Source of the DNA: an uncultured Alphaproteobacteria bacterium | GTDB taxonomy: Bacteria; Pseudomonadota; Alphaproteobacteria; UBA3830 | DNA length: 37,045 nucleotides | Assembly (NCBI GenBank): GCA_905233185.1 | Contig: CAJODB010000011.1 | Coordinates: 12,441 to 49,485, forward strand | Direction of reading: 5' to 3' | Shown here: positions 8,964 to 17,146 of the stretch, in pieces | Layout of the letters: the number at the start of each line of letters is the position of its first letter | How positions within the stretch are numbered: position 1 is the stretch's first letter | Notes under the pieces: generated by a model | Database searches by the model: none | What the model saw: only the letters and a program-made list of their open reading frames with translations | What the model was told of the DNA's origin: nothing | Program-made: the position numbers and the translations under genes

Positions 8964-10142
8964 ATGCGTATTTCAGGCTGTTCTGCATTATTAGCTGTTT
9001 CGGTTTCTGTTCTTTCATTAACATTGATCACAGCTTGCAAAGAAAAAAAACAATCACAGCAAGCTCCTGCTCCTTTAGTTGGCATCATTAAGGCTGAAAA
9101 AAAGGATGTTCCATTCCAAATAGAGGTTCCTGCGAAAATTACAGGTTCTTTGGAGATTCAAGTTCGTGCGCAAGTCAGTGGCATCTTAAAATCACGAACA
9201 TTTAATGAAGGGCAATATGTGAAGCAAGGCGAAAAGCTGTTTGAGATAGATCCTGAACAGTATGAAGCTGCTCTTACACGCGCGAGAGGAGCCCTGGCAC
9301 AGGCAGAATCGGAGGTTCGTCGCACTACCCGTGATTATGAACGCATGAAAAAACTGCATAAAGCAGGCGCAATTAGTCAAAAAGATCATGACGATTCATT
9401 ATCTGCATATGAGCGTGCACAGGCAAATCTGAAAGTTGCTGAGGGTTCAGTAAGAGAAGCCGAAATAAATCTCGGATATACAGAAGTTAAAGCGCCTATA
9501 TCAGGTATTGTAAGAAAAGAAGCTCAATCAGTCGGAAATTTGGTAACCGCAAATGCGGAATCAAGTTTGTTAACTTCAATGGTACAAATATGCCCTCTTC
9601 ACGCGGTATTTTCTCTCCCGGGATCCATATGGAATGCTCTTGCAAAAGGGTCTTTATCAGGAAAAGTTCAGCTGCCTAAATTTGATAAGTGCAAAATCGA
9701 AGTTATTATGTCGGATGGTACGAAATATCCGAAGACTGGAAAAATAATCTTCATAGACAGTACAGAAGACCACTTAACATCCAGTGTGTCAGTTAAAGCA
9801 GAAATTCCAAGTGATGAGCAACAACGGATTTTGCTTCCCGGACAGTTCGTGCGCGTAAAATTGGTTGGTGCGGAATATAATGACGCTATCGTTGTTCCTG
9901 CTTCCGCGCTTATTTCAACATCTCTTGGACACGTAGTTTATGTTGTTAAAGAAGATAAAACTGTCGAAGTTCGTCCTGTAAAAGCTGAGCTAGTTGAAAA
10001 CAATGGAATCGTCAATGAAGGCCTAAAAGAAGGAGAAATCGTAATTTTTGAGGGAGTTTCAAAGGCACGACCAGGAGAAAAGGTTAATGGCGTTGAAAAA
10101 AGTATTTCGCAAGAGCAGCAAGAAAAGGAAGCTCAGAAATAA
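8964..10142 (+). CDS. RND efflux periplasmic adaptor lipoprotein (AcrA/MexA family)
   Basis: 392 residues from the ATG at 8964, which has GGTGA five bases upstream. An ATG at 8952 in the same frame has no ribosome site. The N-terminus is a lipoprotein signal ending in LITAC (Cys 25), so the mature protein should be lipidated and anchored in the membrane. The order is that of membrane-fusion proteins: a first lipoyl half ('VRAQVSGILKSRTFNEGQYVKQGEKLFEIDP'), a coiled-coil hairpin ('ALAQAESEVRRTTRDYERMKKLHKAGAISQKDHDD...'), a second lipoyl half ('GYTEVKAPISGIVRKEAQSVGNLV'), then beta-barrel and membrane-proximal domains. It links the RND pump encoded 39 bases downstream to the outer-membrane channel encoded third in the operon. 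Transported substrates cannot be predicted. Confidence 0.92.
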   Translation: MRISGCSALLAVSVSVLSLTLITACKEKKQSQQAPAPLVGIIKAEKKDVPFQIEVPAKITGSLEIQVRAQVSGILKSRTFNEGQYVKQGEKLFEIDPEQYEAALTRARGALAQAESEVRRTTRDYERMKKLHKAGAISQKDHDDSLSAYERAQANLKVAEGSVREAEINLGYTEVKAPISGIVRKEAQSVGNLVTANAESSLLTSMVQICPLHAVFSLPGSIWNALAKGSLSGKVQLPKFDKCKIEVIMSDGTKYPKTGKIIFIDSTEDHLTSSVSVKAEIPSDEQQRILLPGQFVRVKLVGAEYNDAIVVPASALISTSLGHVVYVVKEDKTVEVRPVKAELVENNGIVNEGLKEGEIVIFEGVSKARPGEKVNGVEKSISQEQQEKEAQK

Positions 10143-10181
10143 CAGCATTTGATAAATATAAAATAAAGGAAGGGTCCGAAA

Positions 10182-13100
10182 ATGTTTTCTCGTTTCTTTA
10201 TAGATAGACCAATTTTTGCTTCGGTTGTTTCTTTGGTAATAGTAATCGCAGGATTGGTTTCTATATTTAACCTTCCTGTGGCTCAGTATCCTGATCTTAC
10301 GCCTCCATCTGTCTATGTTATGGCAAATTATCCGGGAGCCAGTGCGGAAGTTTTGTCAGAAACCGTGCAAGCGCCTCTTGAACAAGCGATAAATGGCGTT
10401 GAAGATATGATTTATATGAACTCTGTCGCATCAAATGACGGAAGCTCTTCAACTGCAGTATTTTTTAAGGTTGGTACAGATCCTCAAGAAGCAATGGTCA
10501 ACGTAAATAACCGCGTTCAGATGGTTTTAAATACCCTTCCTGAAGATGTGAGAAGGCAAGGTGTTACAGTTCGCAAAAGATCGTCATCAATTTTGCAAGT
10601 TATCGCACTTTATTCGGAAGATCCTCGCTACAATTCGACCTATCTGGGAAATTATGCTCTGCTTAACATTGTAGATGAGCTAAAAAGACTAGATGGCGTA
10701 GGAGATGTCGTAATTATTGGCAGTAATGACTACTCAATGCGTGTGTGGCTGAAGCCTGATAAACTTGCGAAACTTGGCATCAGTACGAGCGAAGTCGCTG
10801 CAGCTATTTCATCGCAGAATTTACAACGTGCTGCAGGAGGAATCGGGAAAAGGCCTGTTGATTTGAAGGTCGATCGTAACTATATGATTGTGGCTCAAGG
10901 ACGCTATTCCACAGTAGAGCAGTTCGAAAATATCATACTGAGAGCAAATTCAGATGGTACAGCATTGCGTCTTAAAGATGTCGCAGATATAGAACTTGGA
11001 GCACAAAGCTATGATGTCATAGCAAGAAATAAAAACTTTGAGGCTGTTCCTATACTTATTTCGCTTTCTCCCGGAGCAAATGCTTTGGCAACAGCTAATC
11101 GAGTTACAGCAAAACTTAATAAAATGGCTGAAGCTTTTCCGAAAGGGATTAAGTACACCATAACATTTGAGACAAGTCGATTTGTTCAAAATTCCATCAA
11201 TGAGGTTATAAAAACTCTTGTCGAGGCGTTCGTGCTTGTGTTTTTGGTGGTTCTTTTGTTCTTGAAAAATCTCGGAGCGACACTTATTCCGTGTCTCGCT
11301 GTTCCTGTATCAATTATTGGCGCATTTGCAGGCATGATGGTTTTTGGGTTCTCAATTAATACACTTACTTTGTTCGGATTGGTTCTTGCAATCGGAATTG
11401 TCGTCGATGACGCCATTATTGTTATTGAAAATGTCGAACGAATAATGCGAACAGAGAAACTGGCAGCACGAGAAGCAACTATAAAAGCTATGGATGAGGT
11501 TTCAGGAGCAATTGTCGCAATTGTTTTGGTTCTATGCGCAGTTTTTATACCTGTTTCGTTCATGGGAGGTCTTGCAGGAACCATGTATAAGCAATTCGCA
11601 ATCACAATTGCTGTTTCCGTTACGATTTCGGGTGTATGTGCACTGACTTTGACACCGGCTTTGTGCGCGATTTTCCTAGATAATGAATCATCTGTTGCCA
11701 ACAAAATGAGTAACAGCAACTTTTTTGCCTCTTTCGATCGTTGGTTTGAGTGGCTAACTAACAAATACACATCAACGGTTAAGTTCTTTTTGAAAAATGC
11801 GAAGACAGCCTTCATATCAATGGGCGTTATCTTTGCGCTGACATATGCGCTGTTTATGTCTACTCCAAGCAGTCTCGTTCCTGATGAAGATCAAGGCGTG
11901 TTTATGGCAACTGTTGTACTTGATCCGGGAGCTTCTTTAGATAGAACTCACAAAATTGTCGCAAAATTTTCTGAAAACATTTTAAAAGACTCAACAATTG
12001 AGGGATCTGTGTATGTAGCAGGCTATAATATGCTTAGCAACTCTACAGCAACAAATGCTGCGTCAATGTTTTTTATTCTTAAAGATTGGAGCGAAAGAGG
12101 TAAAGATCAAACGGCGCAAGCTCTCGTAAGAAAGGCCTTTGGTATCGGCGCTGGTATAGCCGATGGACGAGCAATCGCATTTTGCCCTCCTCCAATTGTC
12201 GGTATGAGTACTACAGGTGGTTTTGAGGGGTATATCCAGCAAACTGGAAATATGGACAGCAAAGCTCTGGAAGCTAAAGTAAATGAGATCGTTGCAGAGG
12301 CAGCAAAATGTCCTGAATTAAGTGGTGTTACATCAACGTTTAACTCCAGTACACCGCAACTAAATATGGAAGTAGATGACTTGAAAGCTCTATCTATGAA
12401 TGTTCCTATCAATGAGATATACAATACTGTTGCTTCAACATTCGGTTCCTATTATGTGAACGATTTTTCGCAATACGGTCGCGGATTTAAAGTTATGATG
12501 CAAGCTAAAGGAGAGTACCGCGCATATCCCGACCAAATAAAGGAAATATACGTACGTTCGACAAGTGGATCTATGATTCCTCTTTCCTCATTCGTAAAAC
12601 TTACACCAGGAGTTGGTCCTGATATTCTAGAGCGTTTCAACGTATTTCCGGCAGCAAAAATCATGGGAAATCCAGCTCCTGGATATACATCGGGACAAGC
12701 GCTTGCGGCGGTAGAAAAATTAGCTAAACGCATTCTTGGTGATGGATACCAAATGGCATGGGCCGGCTCTTCATATCAGGAAAAAGAAGCAGGGGGCAGC
12801 GCTGGTATAGCTCTTTCTCTTGGTTTGATAATCGTATTCTTGATTTTAGCGGCATTGTATGAACGATGGACGTTACCATTTGCGGTTATATTTGCTGTGC
12901 CTTTCGGAATGTTTGGAGCTGTTGTCTCAGTGATTTTGAGGGGGCTAAGCAACGACATTTATTTCCAAATCGCTCTTATTACTTTGGTAGGATTATCCGC
13001 CAAAAACGCAATTCTGATCGTTGAGTTCGCTGTAATGTTACGGAAAGAGGGGATGTCATTGGTAGACGCTGCAATACAAGCTGCGCATTTGCGATTCCGT

Positions 13101-13322
13101 CCTATTATTATGACTTCTCTTGCTTTTATATTGGGTTGCTTACCTTTGGCGATAAGTTCAGGAGCAGGACACGCAAGCAGAAATTCGCTCGGAACGGGAG
13201 TTGTCGGCGGAATGATCGGAGCTACAGCACTTGCGCCGTTATTCATTCCTTTGATGTATGTATTAATAACTATGATAAGCGAGATGTTCAGAAATAAAAG
13301 AAGGAGTAAAAAATATGCTTAA
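10182..13322 (+). CDS. RND efflux pump, HAE-1 family (AcrB/MexB-like)
   Basis: 1046 residues, the normal length of a hydrophobe/amphiphile RND pump. It exports drugs or other amphiphiles using the proton gradient. The N-terminus 'MFSRFFIDRPIFASV...LPVAQYPDLTPPSV' is diagnostic. The two adjacent aspartates of transmembrane helix 4 are present in GIVVDDAIIVIENVER (D409, D410), and the proton-relay lysine is present in 'VGLSAKNAILIVEFA' near the C-terminus. The 12-helix, two-periplasmic-loop layout is apparent from hydrophobic blocks at about 10-28, 340-500, 540-560 and 870-1035. A good ribosome site (AAGGAAGG) precedes the ATG. The stop overlaps the next gene's start by 8 bases. Confidence 0.95.
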   Translation: MFSRFFIDRPIFASVVSLVIVIAGLVSIFNLPVAQYPDLTPPSVYVMANYPGASAEVLSETVQAPLEQAINGVEDMIYMNSVASNDGSSSTAVFFKVGTDPQEAMVNVNNRVQMVLNTLPEDVRRQGVTVRKRSSSILQVIALYSEDPRYNSTYLGNYALLNIVDELKRLDGVGDVVIIGSNDYSMRVWLKPDKLAKLGISTSEVAAAISSQNLQRAAGGIGKRPVDLKVDRNYMIVAQGRYSTVEQFENIILRANSDGTALRLKDVADIELGAQSYDVIARNKNFEAVPILISLSPGANALATANRVTAKLNKMAEAFPKGIKYTITFETSRFVQNSINEVIKTLVEAFVLVFLVVLLFLKNLGATLIPCLAVPVSIIGAFAGMMVFGFSINTLTLFGLVLAIGIVVDDAIIVIENVERIMRTEKLAAREATIKAMDEVSGAIVAIVLVLCAVFIPVSFMGGLAGTMYKQFAITIAVSVTISGVCALTLTPALCAIFLDNESSVANKMSNSNFFASFDRWFEWLTNKYTSTVKFFLKNAKTAFISMGVIFALTYALFMSTPSSLVPDEDQGVFMATVVLDPGASLDRTHKIVAKFSENILKDSTIEGSVYVAGYNMLSNSTATNAASMFFILKDWSERGKDQTAQALVRKAFGIGAGIADGRAIAFCPPPIVGMSTTGGFEGYIQQTGNMDSKALEAKVNEIVAEAAKCPELSGVTSTFNSSTPQLNMEVDDLKALSMNVPINEIYNTVASTFGSYYVNDFSQYGRGFKVMMQAKGEYRAYPDQIKEIYVRSTSGSMIPLSSFVKLTPGVGPDILERFNVFPAAKIMGNPAPGYTSGQALAAVEKLAKRILGDGYQMAWAGSSYQEKEAGGSAGIALSLGLIIVFLILAALYERWTLPFAVIFAVPFGMFGAVVSVILRGLSNDIYFQIALITLVGLSAKNAILIVEFAVMLRKEGMSLVDAAIQAAHLRFRPIIMTSLAFILGCLPLAISSGAGHASRNSLGTGVVGGMIGATALAPLFIPLMYVLITMISEMFRNKRRSKKYA

Positions 13323-14760
13323 AAAGAATGTTATTGTTAGAGGAATTTTATCTTCATATGTCCTTATTTTTGTAGCAGGTTGCGAAGTTGGTCCTGATTA
13401 TGAACGTCCGAAATTGAACCTTCCGCAAACACAAGCAAAAGCAGATGAAGAAGTAGCTGAATTTTTGGTAGAAGGCTGGTGGAGAATCTTCAAAGACAAA
13501 ACATTGGATGATCTTGAAACGCAAGCCTTAAAAAACAACGCTGATATAAAGCAGGCGATTGCAAATATCGAAGAAGCTGCGGCTATGGCTGATGTTTCTA
13601 TTGCCGATTATTTCCCAACAATTGGATTAAATGCAAGTGGAACGCAAGCAGGATTGTCAAGCGCGGCAGCTGCATCTCAGGGGGGCAAATACAGGCGTGC
13701 AATCGATTATACGGGCACTATCGGAGCGTCTTATGAGCTCGATTTCTTTGGTAAATACAGAAGAGCAAACGAGGCAGCTCGAGCCAATTTGTTGGCATCA
13801 CATGCAGCAAAAGAAGTCGTATTATTGACCGTTACATCCGAAGTAGCAAAAACCTATTTTGCATTACGTGCTCTTGATTCAAAATTAGCTATAGCAAGAC
13901 GCACCTTTAAAACACGCCAAGAAAGCTATTTGGTCTATAAATCGAGATTTGAAAATGGCTATTGCACAGAATTCGATTACTTAAGGATGAAAGCTGAAAT
14001 GGATTCGGTGAAATCTACAGTTTTGGATTTGGAATCTGCAGCAGCAAAGATCGAAAACGCTTTGAGTGTTTTGATTGGAACGAGTCCAAAGAATATGATT
14101 GCCAGAAAAACTTCGAGAGCATCTACACTTGAAAGCCTAAAAATCCCGACAACTATTCCAAGTGGACTACCATCGAACTTATTGGCAAGACGTCCTGATG
14201 TTGTTGCAGCAGAAGGGCAGCTAATAGCAGCAAACGCAAATATCGGTCAGTCTATTGCTGCGAATTTTCCATCATTTTCACTAACAGGAGCATTTGGATT
14301 TGAAGGATCAACGCTTGGACATGTATTTACGCCTTCAACAGAGATGTGGAATTTGAATCAAACAATATCTTTGCCACTTTTTGCAGGTGGGCGTATTGAA
14401 GGAATGACCGAAGTTGCAAAAGCAAGGTACAAAAAAGCACTTGCGATGTATGAAAAAACTGTTCTAACCGCTTTTAGAGAGACTCTTGACGCTCTTATAA
14501 CTGCGAAAAAGAGCAGTGAAATTGTTGCATCGAGAAGCCGACAAGTTGAATCTCTTAAGAAGAGCTACCATATCGCTTTGACTCAAAAAGAATCCGGTTT
14601 AATCGGATTGTTAGATTTGCTGGATGTTGAAAGAGGACTTCTTTCTACTGAAATGGAACTAACAAATGCTTTGCAAAATCAATTGAACGCAATCGTTGAT
14701 CTGTGTAAATCTCTCGGAGGTGGTTGGAATATTGAAAAACCTTGTAAGAAGACAAAGTAA
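13315..14760 (+). CDS. RND efflux outer-membrane factor lipoprotein (OprM/NodT family)
   Basis: 481 residues. It forms the outer-membrane channel of the tripartite pump. A lipoprotein signal ends in VAGC (Cys 23), immediately followed by 'EVGPDYERP', the hallmark start of mature NodT/OprM proteins. Two outer-membrane-efflux repeats follow: 'WWRIFKDKTLDDLETQALKNNADIKQA', then the 'YELDFFGKYRRANEAA' turn, and in the second half 'LLARRPDVVAAEGQLIAANANIG' and 'ISLPLFAGGRIEG'. The start overlaps the pump gene by 8 bases with AAGGAG upstream, so the three genes form one operon. Confidence 0.95.
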   Translation: MLKKNVIVRGILSSYVLIFVAGCEVGPDYERPKLNLPQTQAKADEEVAEFLVEGWWRIFKDKTLDDLETQALKNNADIKQAIANIEEAAAMADVSIADYFPTIGLNASGTQAGLSSAAAASQGGKYRRAIDYTGTIGASYELDFFGKYRRANEAARANLLASHAAKEVVLLTVTSEVAKTYFALRALDSKLAIARRTFKTRQESYLVYKSRFENGYCTEFDYLRMKAEMDSVKSTVLDLESAAAKIENALSVLIGTSPKNMIARKTSRASTLESLKIPTTIPSGLPSNLLARRPDVVAAEGQLIAANANIGQSIAANFPSFSLTGAFGFEGSTLGHVFTPSTEMWNLNQTISLPLFAGGRIEGMTEVAKARYKKALAMYEKTVLTAFRETLDALITAKKSSEIVASRSRQVESLKKSYHIALTQKESGLIGLLDLLDVERGLLSTEMELTNALQNQLNAIVDLCKSLGGGWNIEKPCKKTK

Positions 14761-14804
14761 AGAAGCTTCTATCCTTATTTTATCTTATTTTTGCCAAAAA
14801 ACAT

Positions 14805-14833
14805 AGCGTTCGGAGAGGAAACTGCCGAACGCT
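14805..14833 (-). terminator. Intrinsic terminator between the convergent efflux operon and ctrA
   Basis: A 9-bp perfect stem AGCGTTCGG/CCGAACGCT with an 11-base loop lies between two convergent genes. On the minus strand it is followed by ATGTTTTTTGG, a T-tract, so it best serves ctrA. On the plus strand the T-rich sequence is weaker (CTAATTGATTATTGTT), but it may still stop readthrough from the efflux operon. Confidence 0.75.
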
Positions 14834-14873
14834 CTAATTGATTATTGTTATACTTTTAGTAATTCAAGATATC

Positions 14874-15632
14874 TTAAACAGCTGTTCTTTGCTGCATTCT
14901 CGGATATTCTTTTAAGCCACTGTTATTTTCAATTTTGTTATTCGCAGAATTATCTTCTGGAACATCTTTCAAGGTATATCCTCTGCCCCAAATTGTTTCG
15001 ATATAGCATTCTCCATCCATAGCATCCATAAGTTTCTTTCTTAGTTTGCAAACGAAAACATCTATGATTTTCAGTTCAGGCTCATCAATTCCTCCATATA
15101 AATGATTGAGGAACATATCTTTAGTCAATGTTGCGCCACGTCTTAAGCAAAGCAACTCCAGTATTGCGTATTCTTTTCCTGTCAGATGTAGTACTTTTCC
15201 ATCGATTTCAACTCTTCTGCTTTGCAAATTGATCGACATTCTTCCGATTTTTATGGTTGATTCGGAATGTCCTTTTGATCGTCTTATGACAGCTTGAATT
15301 CTTGCTACAAGTTCTTTGGCATCGAATGGCTTCGTTATGTAATCATCTGCACCGATATCTAAGCAATTGACTTTATCTTTTGATTCAGAAAGTCCTGATA
15401 GTACAATAACTGGTGTTACAACATTTGCCGCGCGCAATTTTTTGATAACTTCCATTCCATCAATATCAGGAAGCATTAAATCCAATATAATTCCATCGTA
15501 ATCGTAGATTTTTCCTACTTCAAGACCATATTGACCGAAGCTCGTTGCATCAACAACTAATCCCTCTTTTCTCAATAACGCCTCTACGCTTTTTGCGGTC
15601 GGAGTATCATCTTCTATTAACAGAACTCTCAT
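14874..15632 (-). CDS. ctrA: Cell-cycle response regulator CtrA (OmpR/PhoB family)
   Basis: 252 residues from the ATG at 15632, which begins the conserved 'MRVLLIEDD' and has AGAGGGA upstream. An in-frame ATG 24 bases earlier adds residues outside the family's start. The receiver domain has D8/D9, the phospho-acceptor D51 ('IILDLMLPD') and the 'TKPF' lysine. The DNA-binding winged helix contains the near-invariant CtrA stretch 'HLTGKEYAILELL', 'TLTKDMFLNHLYGG' and 'DEPELKIIDVFVCKLRKKL'. CtrA is the master cell-cycle and envelope regulator of Alphaproteobacteria. The C-terminus is extended and Asn/Gln-rich and ends in TAV. In Caulobacter the CtrA C-terminal hydrophobic residues are a ClpXP signal; whether TAV does the same is open. 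A CtrA-type box lies over its own promoter. Confidence 0.96.
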   Translation of the reverse strand: MRVLLIEDDTPTAKSVEALLRKEGLVVDATSFGQYGLEVGKIYDYDGIILDLMLPDIDGMEVIKKLRAANVVTPVIVLSGLSESKDKVNCLDIGADDYITKPFDAKELVARIQAVIRRSKGHSESTIKIGRMSINLQSRRVEIDGKVLHLTGKEYAILELLCLRRGATLTKDMFLNHLYGGIDEPELKIIDVFVCKLRKKLMDAMDGECYIETIWGRGYTLKDVPEDNSANNKIENNSGLKEYPRMQQRTAV

Positions 15633-15715
15633 ACTTTCCCTCTTACTTAACTTCAAAAACTACTAAAAAAATAGCTATAACTATCTTTATATATTATCAC
15701 CTTATTGGGAGTTTA

Positions 15716-15730
15716 TTAAAAAATAATTAA
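15716..15730 (-). promoter_or_regulatory. Putative CtrA autoregulatory box upstream of ctrA
   Basis: An exact TTAA-N7-TTAA element lies 84-98 bases upstream of the ctrA start. Read on the minus strand, a GATAAT -10 candidate occurs at 15693-15698. The hexamer 17 bases upstream of it (15716-15721) falls inside the box, so bound CtrA would sit over the -35 region. Autoregulation of ctrA is known in Caulobacter; here it is inferred from the motif. The region is very AT-rich, which lowers the weight of the match. Confidence 0.5.
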
Positions 15731-15876
15731 AATTTTAAGTATTTCTTCGTTTTTTTTAAAAAATTATGATTATCACTTGATTATTACTAGATAATATAAT
15801 TCTCTATTGACGTTTTCTCAATAAAAAGTTAAAAATTCATCTGTATATACTTTGGTTGGGTTTTTATTATTTTTGT

Positions 15877-15954
15877 GGCGGGTGTAGCTCAGTTGGTCAG
15901 AGCGCCAGATTGTGGCTCTGGAAGTCGTCGGTTCAACTCCGATCACTCGCCCCA
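15877..15954 (+). tRNA. tRNA-His (anticodon GUG) with encoded G-1 and CCA
   Basis: The acceptor stem GCGGGTG (15878-15884) pairs with CACTCGC (15944-15950), with one G-U pair. The anticodon arm CCAGATTGTGGCTCTGG gives GTG, histidine. The discriminator is C73, and the base before the stem is G (15877), so the canonical G-1:C73 pair is encoded, followed by CCA. Many Alphaproteobacteria (the Rhizobiales/Rhodobacterales/Caulobacterales group) lack this G-1 and carry A73, so this gene is a useful phylogenetic marker. sspB starts 46 bases downstream. Confidence 0.95.
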
Positions 15955-16000
15955 CTGATTTTATACTTAGCCTAGTCATGAATTTTGGAGATGTTCACTA

Positions 16001-16483
16001 ATGAGTACAGGATTTAGATACGATGAATTAGTGCAAAAAGCACTTATTTCTGTTGTGCGCGATGTACTTAAGGACGTTTCTAAAAATGGCTTACCAGGCA
16101 ATCACCATTTTTATATTCGTTTCCGCACGGATCATCCAAAAACAAAGGTTCCAAAATTCCTCAAAGAACGTCATCCTGAAGAAGTTATGATCGTTATACA
16201 ATATCAATATTGGAATCTCGATGTTACAGACACATATTTTTCAGTAGATTTAAGTTTCAGTGGTGTTCAAGAAAATTTAAAAATTCCTTATGCTGCGCTT
16301 ACGGCTTTTGTAGATCCTTCAGTGAAGTTTGCTTTGCAATTTACACCAACTTTCGGAGATGACGATGGCAACGATGATGGCACACGCATGTCGTTCAAAG
16401 AAAAATCAGATGGTGACGATGATAGCAAAAAATCATCTGATGATGGAAAAATTATAAGCTTCGATAGCTTCAGAAAGAAATAA
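16001..16483 (+). CDS. sspB: ClpXP adaptor protein SspB (alphaproteobacterial type)
   Basis: 160 residues. SspB tethers ssrA-tagged and some other substrates to the ClpXP protease. The substrate-binding domain spans about 1-115 with 'HHFYIRFRTDHPKTKVPKFLKERHPEEVMIVIQYQYWNL' and 'SFSGVQENLKIPYAALTAFVDPSVKFALQF'. A long acidic, Asp/Ser-rich linker follows. The C-terminus IISFDSFRKK is the ClpX-binding peptide, nearly the same as in Caulobacter-type SspB. GGAG stands about ten bases before the ATG. It lies downstream of tRNA-His and 24 bases before the metalloprotease gene. Confidence 0.93.
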   Translation: MSTGFRYDELVQKALISVVRDVLKDVSKNGLPGNHHFYIRFRTDHPKTKVPKFLKERHPEEVMIVIQYQYWNLDVTDTYFSVDLSFSGVQENLKIPYAALTAFVDPSVKFALQFTPTFGDDDGNDDGTRMSFKEKSDGDDDSKKSSDDGKIISFDSFRKK

Positions 16484-16507
16484 TTTCTATAGTATAGTAA
16501 TATTATC

Positions 16508-17146
16508 ATGCATGATTTTATAGACACTATTGTCTTTAACATTTTTCCTCTCTTCTTCGCGATTGTTTTTCATGAAATTTCGCACGGGTTAGTTGCATAT
16601 TCTTTAGGAGACGATACCGCAAAAAATGCCGGACGTTTTAAACTGCATACACATTTTGATCTCTGGGGATCTTTTCTCATTCCTCTTGGATTGTATTTGA
16701 TGCATTCGCCATTTTTAATTGGATATGCGAAACCTGTTCCCGTAGATCCCCGAAAATTCAAGGACCCAATAACTGATATGGCGCTTGTAGCTATAGCAGG
16801 TCCGCTTTATAATCTACTGATTGCGATTATTTGTGCGTTTGGTTTGCAAGACTCAGATGGTTTTGTGTTTAGGATGCTGTTAAGCTTCACAATGATCAAT
16901 TTCGGTCTTTTCTTCTTCAATCTTATACCAATTCCACCGCTTGATGGCAGCAGAATAATTGCGGCAATAATTCCAAGAAGGTTTGTTGAGTCGTATTATA
17001 AATTAGAACCTTTCGGATTTTTTATAATAATAGGATTGGAAATGCTTAGTGAACCATTATCACAGTTAGTCGGGCATAGAGTAGGATTGTTTTATACGTT
17101 CATAGAAAAACCCATAAGAGGTATATTAACCATGTTGCTTTCATGA
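16508..17146 (+). CDS. Site-2-type membrane metalloprotease (peptidase M50)
   Basis: 212 residues, a minimal S2P-like zinc protease embedded in the inner membrane. The zinc-binding HEISH motif is at residues 22-26 in the first membrane helix (HEISHGLVAYSLGD). 'AIAGPLYNLLIAI' corresponds to the conserved GPxxN helix, and 'NLIPIPPLDGSRI' carries the third zinc ligand (Asp). It lacks PDZ and CBS domains, as in the short Rip3/YwhC-like subgroup. No clear ribosome site precedes the ATG, so expression may depend on upstream sspB. Its stop overlaps the HMG-CoA reductase start as ATGA, so it is translationally coupled to the mevalonate genes. The substrate is unknown. Confidence 0.88.
   Translation: MHDFIDTIVFNIFPLFFAIVFHEISHGLVAYSLGDDTAKNAGRFKLHTHFDLWGSFLIPLGLYLMHSPFLIGYAKPVPVDPRKFKDPITDMALVAIAGPLYNLLIAIICAFGLQDSDGFVFRMLLSFTMINFGLFFFNLIPIPPLDGSRIIAAIIPRRFVESYYKLEPFGFFIIIGLEMLSEPLSQLVGHRVGLFYTFIEKPIRGILTMLLS

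Noticed and set aside
11186-11815. 209-codon minus-strand frame inside the RND pump gene
   Set aside because: It is antisense to a fully conserved pump gene, and its composition (Thr/Ile/Ala repeats) is what the complement of membrane-helix codons gives.
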